This document shows, one piece after another, positions 18,811 to 29,441 of a stretch of 64,000 bases of DNA. The stretch is from an uncultured Hyphomicrobium sp. (GTDB lineage Bacteria > Pseudomonadota > Alphaproteobacteria > Rhizobiales > Hyphomicrobiaceae). The position numbers and the translations under genes are program-made. The stretch covers positions 122,335 to 186,334 of the forward strand of contig NZ_CADEFI010000002.1 of assembly GCF_902826555.1 (NCBI RefSeq), given 5' to 3'. Within the stretch, counting starts at the first letter, position 1; every line of letters starts with the position of its first letter. Below the pieces are notes generated by a model. It worked only from the letters and a program-made list of their open reading frames with translations, was not told the DNA's origin and searched no databases.

Positions 18811-19554
18811 ATGAACTGGTCCGACGAAGGTGTGATTCTTTCCGTCCGCCCGCATGGCGAGACGGCTGCAGTCGTGGAGATCCTGACCCGCGCGCACGGC
18901 CGCCACCTGGGCCTCGTGCACGGCGGCCGCTCCCGCAAGTCGCGGCCCGTGCTGCAGATCGGCAATCACGTCGACGCCACCTGGAAGGCGCGCCTCGCCG
19001 ATCACCTCGGTCACATGAACCTAGAGCTGATCCGCGGTTATGCGGCCGGTGCCATGGACGATCCCGCCGCGCTCGCCGGCTTGACCTCGCTTTGCGCGCT
19101 CGCCCGCCTCATGCCGGAGCGCGACCCGCACCCCAATCTCTACGAGGTGACGTTGTTCGTGCTCGCCTACCTCGACGACGCGAGCGTTTGGCCGGCGCTC
19201 CTCGCGCGTTGGGAGCTGGCGCTGCTCGACGAGCTGGGCTTCGGCCTCGATCTCACGCAATGCGCGGCGACCGGCATCAACGACGATCTTATCTACGTCT
19301 CGCCCAAGACCGGACGCGCCGTCTCCGCCTCCGCCGGCGAGCCCTACCGCGACCGTCTGCTGGCCTTGCCGCCGTTCCTGTTGCCTGGCCGCAAGGCGCC
19401 GCTGGCACCGGGCGACGTTGAAAACGCCTTCGCGCTGACGGGCCACTTTCTCGAAATGCGCGTCTTCAATCCGCGCGGCGAGCAGAGTCCGGACGCCCGT
19501 GCGCGAATGCTCTCGGCCCTGAAGCGCCTCAGCGAGGCCGGCCAGCCGATCTAG
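18811..19554 (+). CDS. recO: DNA repair protein RecO
   Basis: Helps RecR load RecA on gapped DNA in RecF-pathway recombination. The 247-residue protein begins MNWSDEGVILSVRPHGE, an OB-fold N-terminus typical of RecO, followed by GRHLGLVHGGRSRKSRPVLQ and a helical C-terminal domain with ALLDELGFGLDLTQCA. Length and position after era agree with the assignment. Confidence 0.95.
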   Translation: MNWSDEGVILSVRPHGETAAVVEILTRAHGRHLGLVHGGRSRKSRPVLQIGNHVDATWKARLADHLGHMNLELIRGYAAGAMDDPAALAGLTSLCALARLMPERDPHPNLYEVTLFVLAYLDDASVWPALLARWELALLDELGFGLDLTQCAATGINDDLIYVSPKTGRAVSASAGEPYRDRLLALPPFLLPGRKAPLAPGDVENAFALTGHFLEMRVFNPRGEQSPDARARMLSALKRLSEAGQPI

Positions 19555-19566
19555 CCAGCGGGCCGC

Positions 19567-20274
19567 TTACCTGACGCGCTCGAGCGGCGTGACGGCGACC
19601 TGCACGCCGCCGTCCGCGTTCGGCTCAAGCTTGTAGACGAGCCCGTCGCGCGCTTCGTAGCGCATCGAAAGCGTCTTCGGCCACAGCCCGCCGCCGAAGC
19701 TCTCGAAGACGATCTCGCCCGGATTGCACGACGAGTGAGTGACCGAATAGCGCGGCTTGATCTCATGCTCCTCGCCGCCGAGCGAATAGCTCACGGGTTC
19801 CCGCGTCGTGTTCGAGATCTGGAACTCGATCTGCAGCGATTGCGGCCGTGCGAAGAGTTGCACAGAGATGTACTTCGGGTCCTTGTCGGGAGCCCGCACC
19901 ACGCCGACGCCGATCTCGGTCACGGCAGGCGCCACGAGATTGGCGCGATGTGGCGGCGAGTTGATCCATCCTTCGACGGACTTTTCGGCCAGCGTGCGGG
20001 ATTCGAAACCCCGGCTGTCGAGATGCATGGCGAGGTTCTCGCCGATCTGGCACCACGTATAACCCGCCGACGAGATGCGGTCGCCGGCTTCGCGCCCGTC
20101 CGCGGTGTGCGAGAATTTCCCGCTCTTGGCGAGAAAGGCCGCGTACGCCCGCGCCGCTTTGGTGAGATTCGGATTGGGCTTGAGCGCGCCGAGCTTCTGC
20201 CGCCCGCGGTAGGCGTTGGTGAATTCGATGATGGCGGCTTCGACGGCCGGCGTGTCGGGGAGAACGGCGGGCAT
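19567..20274 (-). CDS. CAP-domain (SCP/PR1-like) protein
   Basis: A 235-residue protein with an N-terminal CAP domain: the pattern NAYRGRQKLGALKPNPNLTKAA, SHTADG, GYTWCQIGENLA and WINSPPHRANLVAPAVTEIGVG is that of bacterial SCP/PR-1 (YkwD-like) proteins. The C-terminal 70 residues form a separate beta-rich region. Such proteins are usually secreted, but no signal peptide is seen from the ATG at 20274; upstream starts at 20307 or 20346 lengthen it without a clear one. It converges on recO and diverges from parC. Function is unknown. Confidence 0.82.
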   Translation of the reverse strand: MPAVLPDTPAVEAAIIEFTNAYRGRQKLGALKPNPNLTKAARAYAAFLAKSGKFSHTADGREAGDRISSAGYTWCQIGENLAMHLDSRGFESRTLAEKSVEGWINSPPHRANLVAPAVTEIGVGVVRAPDKDPKYISVQLFARPQSLQIEFQISNTTREPVSYSLGGEEHEIKPRYSVTHSSCNPGEIVFESFGGGLWPKTLSMRYEARDGLVYKLEPNADGGVQVAVTPLERVR

Positions 20275-20457
20275 GGCATCCGGAGATTGCTGCGGGCGGT
20301 GAAGCATCGGCGGGCACAGCGGCAAAGACAAGGCGCCGCTTTGCATCGCCGCGCCACAGGTGCAAAAGGGAAGCAAATTGTGTGTTGTTGCAACTTGGAG
20401 CCGCTTTGTGGCGCCCGCGCACTTGAGGGCAGCCCGCGAGGGAAGTAACCAACGGCC

Positions 20458-22710
<2,253 letters not shown>

Positions 22711-22798
22711 AGGCACGCCCCGACTGAAGAAAACGGGCTGGCACGTGTGGCTCGCGCACGTCTTGCCTCAGGCTCGGCGCCCCGGTAGGACAAGGGGC

Positions 22799-23305
22799 AT
22801 GGGGCGGAAAATGAGGCCAACGGGCGTGGTGAGGGTGACGAAACTCGGACTGGTGTTGGCTGCCGCCGCCATTTGCACCGTCTCGGGCCGGTTCGCTCCA
22901 GCCGTGGCGCAGGAAGCGCCGGCAGCCCCGGCGACCTGTGACAAGGCGGAGTTCGAAAGCGCGGTCGACCAGGCCGCGGAATCGCTGCGCGACCTCAACA
23001 ACAAGAACCGGCCCGCGTTTCAGGCCAAGCTGCGCCAGCTTAAGGAGAAGCGCGCCTGGAACGACAATCAGTTCCTGAAGGAAGCCGAGCCGTTCGTGAA
23101 GGACGAAAAGATTACGGTCTACGACAGCAAGACGAGCGAGCTCCTGGCATCGATCGCGTCCATGGGCCAGGAGGGCGCCAATGCGCCGGAGCCGAACTGC
23201 ACGGTGCTCGGTGAGTTGCGCGGCCTGATGCAGGTATTGATCGGCACCCAGACCGACAAGTGGTCCTATATGTTCGAGAAGCTCGACACCGAACTCGCGA
23301 AGTAG
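22799..23305 (+). CDS. Secreted hypothetical protein
   Basis: A 168-residue protein of unknown function. It begins with a basic stretch and a hydrophobic signal segment (about residues 13-38, ending in APAVAQEA), so it is probably periplasmic. The mature part is helical and charged, with one cysteine early (ATCDKAEF) and one late (EPNCTVLG) that may form a disulfide. The ATG at 22799 follows AGGACAAGGGG; another ATG at 22811 is also possible. Confidence 0.65.
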   Translation: MGRKMRPTGVVRVTKLGLVLAAAAICTVSGRFAPAVAQEAPAAPATCDKAEFESAVDQAAESLRDLNNKNRPAFQAKLRQLKEKRAWNDNQFLKEAEPFVKDEKITVYDSKTSELLASIASMGQEGANAPEPNCTVLGELRGLMQVLIGTQTDKWSYMFEKLDTELAK

Positions 23306-23356
23306 CTCGCTCGCTCGGCTTTCGTCCTAACCCTTCATCGCGCGCCGCCTGCGCCG

Positions 23357-24106
23357 TTAGGGCTTCACGCGCACCCAGCCGTCGGGCCCGAGGTGCTCCT
23401 GCGGCTGATACCGCGTCTTGTAGCTCATCTTGCGCGATCCCTCGATCCAGTAGCCGAGGTAGAGGTAGGGCAGCCCGAGCCGCCGCGCGTAGTCGATATG
23501 CTCGAGGATCATGTACGTGCCGAGACTGCGCTCTTCCTCGAGCGGCTCGTAGAAGCTGTACACCATCGAGATTCCGTCCGAGAGCCGGTCGCATAGCGCC
23601 ACGCCCGCGAGCGGCCAGGTCTCGATGTGGTCATCGAGAGGCCGCTCCGGCTTCGCGCGATACTCGGTGAGGAACGTGCGCACGACGCTGTCCTCGACCA
23701 TCATCGCATAATCGAGAACGCTCATGTCGGCCATGCCGCCATCCGAGTGGCGCGCATCGATATAGCTGCGGAAGAGGCCGTACTGCTCGGAGGTCGGAAC
23801 GGCCGAGACGCGTCGCGCCACGAGGTCGCGGTTGCGTTCGAGCGTGCGCCGCATGGTGCGCCCCGGCGCGAACTCGTCGACCAGGATGCGCACCGATACG
23901 CACGCATGGCAGCCCTCGCAGTAGGGCATGTAAGCGATGTTCTGGCTGCGCCGGAAACCGCCTTTGAGCAGGTTGTCGATCAGGGCCAGCGGCTTGTCGT
24001 GCGTGAGGTGCGTGAACAGCTTGCGTTCGAGCTTGCCCGCGAGATAGGGGCATGGCTGCGGCGTGGTGACGTAGAATTCCGGAAAGTGCTTCTGCTGTTC
24101 CGTCAT
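23357..24106 (-). CDS. bpt: Aspartate/glutamate leucyltransferase (arginyl-tRNA-protein-transferase family)
   Basis: Transfers an amino acid from charged tRNA to the N-terminus of proteins beginning with Asp or Glu, marking them for ClpS/ClpAP degradation. The 249-residue protein has the N-terminal PCPYLAGKLERKLFTHL and MPYCEGCHACVSVRI, the cysteine-containing boxes of the Ate/Bpt family, and later YLYLGYWIEGSRKMSYKTRYQP. Whether it uses leucyl- or arginyl-tRNA cannot be settled by reading. The ATG at 24106 (MTEQQKHFPEFY) is family-like; 33 upstream codons are dropped. Confidence 0.9.
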   Translation of the reverse strand: MTEQQKHFPEFYVTTPQPCPYLAGKLERKLFTHLTHDKPLALIDNLLKGGFRRSQNIAYMPYCEGCHACVSVRILVDEFAPGRTMRRTLERNRDLVARRVSAVPTSEQYGLFRSYIDARHSDGGMADMSVLDYAMMVEDSVVRTFLTEYRAKPERPLDDHIETWPLAGVALCDRLSDGISMVYSFYEPLEEERSLGTYMILEHIDYARRLGLPYLYLGYWIEGSRKMSYKTRYQPQEHLGPDGWVRVKP

Positions 24107-24365
24107 CCGTGAACCAATCCTCGCCGCCTTCCTTGAAGGCCCTTCGATCGACGCCTCGCCTGGAGGAGCATGATCGTGGACATCGAGGCAAACGTGCGGC
24201 CCCACGCAAAGGATACGGCAGACAGGTTAATCTCCTGCCGGAAGACGAGGATAATCGAGCTTTGCTCCGGCGATCAAGCGTCGCCGGAGTGCGCGGTGCA
24301 ACCGCGATAACCATATCCACCGGACAGTGAACCCACTCTGCGACGGCCTGCCGGCGCTGTGAATG

Positions 24366-25274
24366 CTAGCCTTTGGCGCCCTTGGTTTCCGTCTGACCAT
24401 GCGTCGCGGCGGATTCGATGAAGGAGATGATCGCGCCTGCAACGTCGGCGCTCGTAGCCCGTTCGATGCCTTTGAGACCGGGCGACGAGTTCACTTCGAG
24501 CACCATCGGTCCCCGGTTGGAGCGCAGCATGTCGACACCCGCGACATTCAGTCCGAGCACCGCCGCGGCGCGTATTGCGGTCGCGCGCTCCTCCTCGCTG
24601 ACCGGCGTCTCTTCAGCGATGCCGCCCCGATGCAGGTTGGAGCGGAACTCGCCCGTCTTGCTGACGCGGCGCATGGCCGCCACGACCTGACCGCCAACCA
24701 CCAGCGCGCGCACATCGCTGCCCTCGGCTTCGGCGACGTACTCCTGCACCAGAATGTTGATGTTGGCGGCGCTGAAGGCCTCGATAATCGACTTCGCGGA
24801 TGCTTCCGTCTCGGCGAGGATGACGCCCATCCCCTGCGTTCCTTCAACGAGCTTGATCACCACCGGCGCGCCGCCGACTTCTTTGATGACGTCCTCGGCC
24901 TTGCGGGGACCGTGTGCGAAGGCCGTGACGGGGAGGCCGATACCGGCGCGCGCCAGAAGCTGCAAGGCGCGCAGCTTGTCGCGCGAGCGTCCGATGGCGA
25001 CGCTTTCGTTGAGCGGAAAGACGCCCTGCATCTCGAATTGCCGCAGCACGGCAAGCCCATAGTGCGTGATCGATGCGCCGATGCGCGGGATCACGGCGTC
25101 GTAAAGCGGCAACGACTTGCCGCCGTAGCGCAGCATCGGCTTGTTCGACGTGATGTTCATATGCACTTGCAGCGTATTGATCACGTCGAGCGTGTGCCCG
25201 CGCGCGGCCGCCGCCTCGACGAGACGCTGGTGCGAGTAAAGGCCCGCATTCCGGGCCAGCATGGCGAGACGCAT
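24366..25274 (-). CDS. RimK-family ATP-grasp alpha-L-glutamate ligase
   Basis: A 302-residue ATP-grasp enzyme. RimK-type features are the start [22 protein letters not shown], the ATP-binding [17 protein letters not shown], and the metal-binding [14 protein letters not shown]. Family members add glutamate residues to a protein (ribosomal protein S6 in E. coli) or to small molecules such as tetrahydrofolate or coenzyme F420. The substrate here is not known. It stands alone between the transferase gene and a small membrane protein gene, all on the minus strand. Confidence 0.88.
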   Translation of the reverse strand: MRLAMLARNAGLYSHQRLVEAAAARGHTLDVINTLQVHMNITSNKPMLRYGGKSLPLYDAVIPRIGASITHYGLAVLRQFEMQGVFPLNESVAIGRSRDKLRALQLLARAGIGLPVTAFAHGPRKAEDVIKEVGGAPVVIKLVEGTQGMGVILAETEASAKSIIEAFSAANINILVQEYVAEAEGSDVRALVVGGQVVAAMRRVSKTGEFRSNLHRGGIAEETPVSEEERATAIRAAAVLGLNVAGVDMLRSNRGPMVLEVNSSPGLKGIERATSADVAGAIISFIESAATHGQTETKGAKG

Positions 25275-25356
25275 CGGATGGTGCCTATGGCTTTGCGTGG
25301 ATATTGCGGGACGCGCGCCACGAATTCAGGCGGCGAAGCAGCCGCCCAATTGAGAT

Positions 25357-25707
25357 TTATTTTTGTCGCTTGCCGGACTTTTCCGCTTCTCCCGTCCCCA
25401 TGAGACCAGCTGCCGCGGGCGGCGGCTTGGTCGAGCGCCGCGGCGGCGTGCGGCCCCGGTCGCCGGCTTCCTGCCAGGATCCGTCGTTCCCCGCCGATGC
25501 AGGTGGAGGAGCGGCCCGACGCGGCGCCGGCTGGGACGACGACTCCGAGTACGGCTGGTCGAGGGGCCCGGGCAGCGGAGCATTCCCGCCGTCGGAAGGT
25601 TGAGCTCCTCCGCGCTCGGCAAGCGTCTTAAGCCGCCCGAACTGGTAGCCGAGATAGAAGGCTCCCGCGGCGACGAGGGCGAAGAGAACGAGATCGTTGA
25701 CGGTCAT
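25357..25707 (-). CDS. Small single-pass membrane protein with Pro-rich tail
   Basis: A 116-residue protein of unknown function. One membrane helix lies near the N-terminus (about residues 5-22, ending GYQFGRLKTLAERG); the rest is a hydrophilic, disordered tail rich in Pro, Ala and Ser. The ATG at 25707 follows GAGG and removes a basic, non-family-like upstream stretch. It lies 82 bp upstream of the RimK-like gene. Confidence 0.55.
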   Translation of the reverse strand: MTVNDLVLFALVAAGAFYLGYQFGRLKTLAERGGAQPSDGGNAPLPGPLDQPYSESSSQPAPRRAAPPPASAGNDGSWQEAGDRGRTPPRRSTKPPPAAAGLMGTGEAEKSGKRQK

Positions 25708-25832
25708 CTGCGTGAGCCTCGCAAGGCAAGAGCGACAGGACCCCCTCCGTGCCGCGGGCCGTGCCGGCACCCGAAGGAGCGATCGATGAGACCAAACCCT
25801 AGTCTAGCGACAGCCCCCGGCGCAATTGCCAG

Positions 25833-26432
25833 CTACGAAAGCGGCAAACACCATATGGCCAGAAACGGCCGTCCGCCCGAGCGCATGGCGTGCACGATAT
25901 TACCGGGATTGTAGATCAGGCCGCCGACCCCGGGCGTATTCCAGGGGCCGTCGTTCTGCCGCCACTGACCCGGGGAAAGCGCGATGTAGACCTCCTCGGG
26001 CGGATGCCGGTGATCCGGATAGATCGTCTCGGGGGCCATCACGGATACGCCGATTTCCACCGCGCGGCTCCGTTGCAGACCTGAGGGGCCGACGATCGAC
26101 GCATCGGCGTATCTGTCGGCCAGGGACGCGGCCGAGCGCCGATCGATGTGCGTTTCCCACCTCAGCGCCGGCTCGATGGCGCGGAAGGATCGGGCGAGCT
26201 TGATGACCTGCACCTCGGCCCCTTCGAGGCCGTCGTAGCAATCGTCGAGATGGACGCATGCCGGCTGCCGCACCGGCTCCGCGCCGCTGACTTCGCCCCG
26301 GCTGTCTGCAAGAGAGCTGAACACGCGCCGATAGGCGCTGACGAGCGGGCCGGCGGCCGTCGCCCGGGCTCCGATAGCCTCTTTCAGGTCATCGAGGAAA
26401 AGGCCCAGACGGGTTGCAACATCGGCATCCAT
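25833..26432 (-). CDS. DMSP-lyase-like cupin protein
   Basis: A 199-residue protein with a C-terminal cupin. The segment YPDHRHPPEEVYIAL provides His141, His143, Glu147 and Tyr149, and NIVHAM provides His181; this set of metal and catalytic residues is that of the DddL/DddQ/DddW dimethylsulfoniopropionate lyases, which split DMSP to dimethyl sulfide and acrylate. The N-terminal helical part resembles the same family. Soil relatives carrying this domain are often uncharacterised, so lyase activity is not proven. No DMSP or acrylate genes lie nearby. Confidence 0.62.
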   Translation of the reverse strand: MDADVATRLGLFLDDLKEAIGARATAAGPLVSAYRRVFSSLADSRGEVSGAEPVRQPACVHLDDCYDGLEGAEVQVIKLARSFRAIEPALRWETHIDRRSAASLADRYADASIVGPSGLQRSRAVEIGVSVMAPETIYPDHRHPPEEVYIALSPGQWRQNDGPWNTPGVGGLIYNPGNIVHAMRSGGRPFLAIWCLPLS

Positions 26433-26504
26433 CGCCAGAGCCTAGTCAGTCGACAACCGGCGCGCAATGTCCGCTGAGGGCCGAGGCCGATCGGCGCATA
26501 GATA

Positions 26505-26741
26505 TCAGAGATCGACGGACGACGTGCGGGCCGGGGCCTCGCGCACGGCCTTGGCGGATCTCGGGTCGGTATCGCCGTCGGAATCCGGGTCGATCGAGGC
26601 GTACGTAAGCCACGCGAGGCCGCCCATGGTGACAAGCAGAATGGTGATGCCGATAAGCGAACGCTTGAGGAACCACCCGAGGGTCACGGGCCGCACCATC
26701 GCAGCCTGCACCGACGGTGCATCCTCGACACCGATTGCCAT
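26505..26741 (-). CDS. Small single-pass membrane protein
   Basis: A 78-residue protein of unknown function with one membrane helix (about residues 27-48, within SLIGITILLVTMGGLAWLTY) and an acidic tail containing DPDSDGDTDPRS. The ATG at 26741 has GGGGGA at a good distance, which decides this start over the longer frame. GC-rich codon third positions support coding. Confidence 0.55.
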   Translation of the reverse strand: MAIGVEDAPSVQAAMVRPVTLGWFLKRSLIGITILLVTMGGLAWLTYASIDPDSDGDTDPRSAKAVREAPARTSSVDL

Positions 26742-26995
26742 GAATATCCCCCAAAAGCGGACCAGCTGGCGCCGGAACCGCTTCCTGCTCCTGAAATGGC
26801 CGGTCTGCGGATCACCGCATCCCATGCTGTTCGATAATCCGTTAATGGATGGAAGAGGTTGCATCCAGGGTCAAGCGACGTTTCGATACCCCCTCGCGTT
26901 CAGGCCGGCGGGCGTGCCATGGCGGCCACGGTGGGCGACATTTTGACGATGCGGCGCAAGCCCGGCAGGGGCAGTTTCCGACCGCGCTCCGGCGC

Positions 26996-27001
26996 TATAA
27001 T
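26996..27001 (+). promoter_or_regulatory. Possible -10 element close to the peroxidase start
   Basis: A perfect TATAAT lies seven bases before the ATG at 27008. If it is a real -10 box, transcription would begin at or next to the start codon and give a leaderless mRNA. No clear Shine-Dalgarno sequence precedes the ATG, and no strong -35 hexamer is seen at the right distance. Confidence 0.3.
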
Positions 27002-27007
27002 GCCCTC

Positions 27008-28087
27008 ATGCAAAAGTCGTTTCGCCGTCATTCGGGTTGGGTAGGCGCGGCCCTCGCCGTGGGGCTGGCGTGCGTGAGCCTGGCGCCAGTCGTCGTCCGC
27101 GCCCAGGCCCAAGTCGAGCCCGACCGGCCAGCCGGGGTCTCGCGGGAGGCGGTCTGGCGCGCCATCTTTGCGCGCCCGGGTAGCAGCCCCGTGGCACCTG
27201 CCGAGGTGGAAAAGATCGCCCTCGGCCGCGATCTTTTCCGCGATGTCCGTCTCTCGGGATCGGGCCGTGCATCCTGTGCGAGCTGCCACGACCCGGAGCG
27301 AGCCTTCACCGATGGACGCAAGACGGCCGTCGGACCTGCCGGCGCCGTCCTCCCTCGCAATGTCCCCGCGCTTTACAATCTGGCGTGGGCCACGTCGTTC
27401 TTCTGGGACGGGCGGGCGGCCAGCCTTGCCGAGCAGGCCAAGTTTCCGATCCTCGCGCCCGACGAGTTGGACGGCGATTTCGCGATCATCACGCAGCGTC
27501 TCACTGCCGATCCCGCGACGAAGGCGCGTTTTGCAGCGGCGTTTCCGGATGCTTCCGGCGTGAGCGAGGCCAGCGTTCTCGATGCGCTCGCCGCTTACGA
27601 GCGTTCTCTTGTGTCGCCGGAAATCCGCTTCGATCGTTGGGTCGCGGGTGACGACGGCGCGCTTTCGGCCGACGAGCTCGAGGGCTTTGGCATTTTCGTC
27701 GGCAAGGGCGGATGTGTCTCCTGCCACGGCGGGTGGCGGCTGACGGACGACGCGTTTCACGATGTCGGCTTGCCGGGCAAGGATCTGGGTCGCGGGGCTC
27801 TGCAGCAGGGCACGCCGGGTTTGCCGGAGTTCAAGACGCCGTCTCTGCGCGAAGTGGCTCGCACCGCTCCCTACATGCACGACGGTTCGCTTGCCGCTCT
27901 GCAAGACGTCGTCGAGCACTATGCCGGTGGATTGGTCGTGCGCCCGTCGCTGGCGCCAACCGTGGTTCGTGATCTCAAGCTGACGACGGCGGAAAAGGCG
28001 GCTTTGGTGGCCTTTTTGAAAACGTTATCCAGCGAGCAGAATAGTCACACCCCGGATGGGACAACTCGCCCCATGCTCAATAAATGA
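27008..28087 (+). CDS. Di-haem cytochrome c peroxidase family protein
   Basis: A 359-residue periplasmic protein with a signal peptide (about residues 10-34) and two haem-binding motifs, CASCH (Cys90-His94) and CVSCH (Cys236-His240), in the arrangement of bacterial di-haem peroxidases and MauG-like proteins. FFWDGRAASLAEQA between them and TAPYMHDGSLAALQDVV near the end are conserved family segments. It should reduce hydrogen peroxide using electrons from small cytochromes, but MauG-type roles in cofactor maturation are possible. It stands alone, with a gene-poor AT-rich stretch after it. Confidence 0.88.
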   Translation: MQKSFRRHSGWVGAALAVGLACVSLAPVVVRAQAQVEPDRPAGVSREAVWRAIFARPGSSPVAPAEVEKIALGRDLFRDVRLSGSGRASCASCHDPERAFTDGRKTAVGPAGAVLPRNVPALYNLAWATSFFWDGRAASLAEQAKFPILAPDELDGDFAIITQRLTADPATKARFAAAFPDASGVSEASVLDALAAYERSLVSPEIRFDRWVAGDDGALSADELEGFGIFVGKGGCVSCHGGWRLTDDAFHDVGLPGKDLGRGALQQGTPGLPEFKTPSLREVARTAPYMHDGSLAALQDVVEHYAGGLVVRPSLAPTVVRDLKLTTAEKAALVAFLKTLSSEQNSHTPDGTTRPMLNK

Positions 28088-28348
28088 GCTGACGGAATTC
28101 GGTATCACTTGCCAACGAGCAAAACGAAAACCGTTATTTTTCAATTAAATCCGATTTTGCAAAGCGAGCACGCCATTGATGCTGAAACGCCTCAGCTCAA
28201 TATATTAGCAAAGCATTGCACATGATTGCTTCTTGTGCAGCGCATGATTCGCGGTCAACCTCATCATCAAGAAGAAAAGAAAAAGGGACGACACGCCCCG
28301 AGGGTTATGGACCGCTAAATGCGGCTAACTCGAACTCGGGGTTTGCAA
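28088..28348. other. AT-rich gene-free stretch
   Basis: This interval is clearly more AT-rich than the rest of the window (runs such as TTATTTTTCAATTAAAT and CAATATATTAGCAAAG). I find no family-like reading frame in it. It may hold the promoter of the small gene at 28349, or be a remnant of transferred DNA. Confidence 0.5.
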
Positions 28349-28555
28349 ATGCTGGAGCTCGTCGTCTCTGTCTGCCTCCTGGAAGATCATTCCCGCTGCA
28401 AGGAAGTGAGCTTGACCTATATGGCCGAGAGCACCACGCCGATGCAGTGCATGATGATGAGCCCATCCGAAATCGCCAAGTGGACCGAGGGCCATCCGAA
28501 GTGGTTCGCGAAGAAATGGTCGTGCCGTCCGGCTGGACGCTTCGCCAAGATCTGA
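28349..28555 (+). CDS. Small four-cysteine hypothetical protein
   Basis: A 68-residue protein with four cysteines (about residues 9, 17, 34 and 59), a methionine-rich centre (CMMMSPSEIAKW) and a basic C-terminus. I recall similar short conserved proteins in Hyphomicrobiales, with the pattern LELVISVC and later IAQW, but cannot name a family. GC-rich third codon positions support coding. The ATG at 28349 is preferred; an in-frame ATG at 28319 is the alternative. Confidence 0.5.
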   Translation: MLELVVSVCLLEDHSRCKEVSLTYMAESTTPMQCMMMSPSEIAKWTEGHPKWFAKKWSCRPAGRFAKI

Positions 28556-28933
28556 TCTCGGTCCAAGCAGCGCGAAAGCGCGCACGAAACCATCGCGATG
28601 CGCGTTCGTTTCGCGCGCTGCGGCGTTACAGAAAAGGCGGTCGGGTAGATCAGCGCCCGTCGCTTCGTGAAATGCAAAGACACTGGATTTGCGGAAACGG
28701 TTGAATATGGCGCGCGCCATTCCGTCCGCAGGTCCCGTCGATGCCTGGGAGTACGGAGCCGTTTCGGCTCGCATAAACGGGCACTGCCGGCAACCGGGCG
28801 CCGGTGCAAGGCTCCGCCGCATCGTGGCGAGCGCCCCACCCCTCACCGAGATGACCGACATCCGCACGCTGGGGTCGACGGCCGGCCCGAACGGGGCCAG
28901 AGTGTGCCGCGTCGATCATGTTGCGGGGTCCCG
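28556..28933. other. Gene-free interval
   Basis: About 378 bp between two small genes. Open frames cross it on both strands but none has family-like sequence, a ribosome site or a consistent codon pattern. No clear hairpin or terminator was seen. Confidence 0.4.
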
Positions 28934-29422
28934 ATGCGGCTTCATGCCTGGCTTTCCGTCTTGCTCGCGTGTCTCGCCGCGGTCCCGGCGTACGCGATCG
29001 AAGTTCAAGCTCCGGCCAAGGGCACGCCTCTCAGGGCCGCAATTCTCGACACCGCGCGCTCGACGTTCGAGCAGCAGGTTGGCGCCCCGGTGGAGTTTGT
29101 CGTCAACACCTTGAACGTCATCGACGGCTGGGCCTACGGCGACGTCAAGCTGCAGCGCCCCGGCGGCACCCCGATCGACTGGAGCCGCACCAAGTTCGCC
29201 GAGGATTTCGAGCAAGGCATGCTCGAGACGGAGCACAATCTGTTTCTGCTGCAGCAATCCGGCGCGGACTGGACACTGGTCGAATACGCGATCGGACCGA
29301 CGGATGTCGCTTGGGACTGGTGGCGCCAGCAGAGAAAGCTCCCCGCCGAGCTGTTCGGCGCCTCACCCGAGGACTTTCCGGAGTCCCCCGCGAACAATCC
29401 GCGCCCCCGTTCGGGTGGCTGA
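28934..29422 (+). CDS. Periplasmic hypothetical protein
   Basis: A 162-residue protein with a clean signal peptide (hydrophobic residues 5-19, cleavage after AYA) followed by a mixed alpha/beta domain. The segments RAAILDTARSTFEQQVGAPVEFVV and NVIDGWAYGDVKLQRPGG resemble small periplasmic proteins of Hyphomicrobiales with no assigned role. The ATG at 28934 follows GGGG. The end, rich in Pro and Asn, appears disordered. It converges on the OmpA-like gene. Confidence 0.65.
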   Translation: MRLHAWLSVLLACLAAVPAYAIEVQAPAKGTPLRAAILDTARSTFEQQVGAPVEFVVNTLNVIDGWAYGDVKLQRPGGTPIDWSRTKFAEDFEQGMLETEHNLFLLQQSGADWTLVEYAIGPTDVAWDWWRQQRKLPAELFGASPEDFPESPANNPRPRSGG

Positions 29423-29441
29423 CCGCCCCCCGACAGCCGCC

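Noticed and set aside
26943-26948. TTGACG as the -35 partner of the TATAAT at 26996
   Set aside because: The distance of 47 bp is far too long for one promoter.
28325-28867. 180-codon minus-strand frame across the AT-rich/small-gene region
   Set aside because: No motif, no ribosome site, and it overlaps a better-supported plus-strand small gene.
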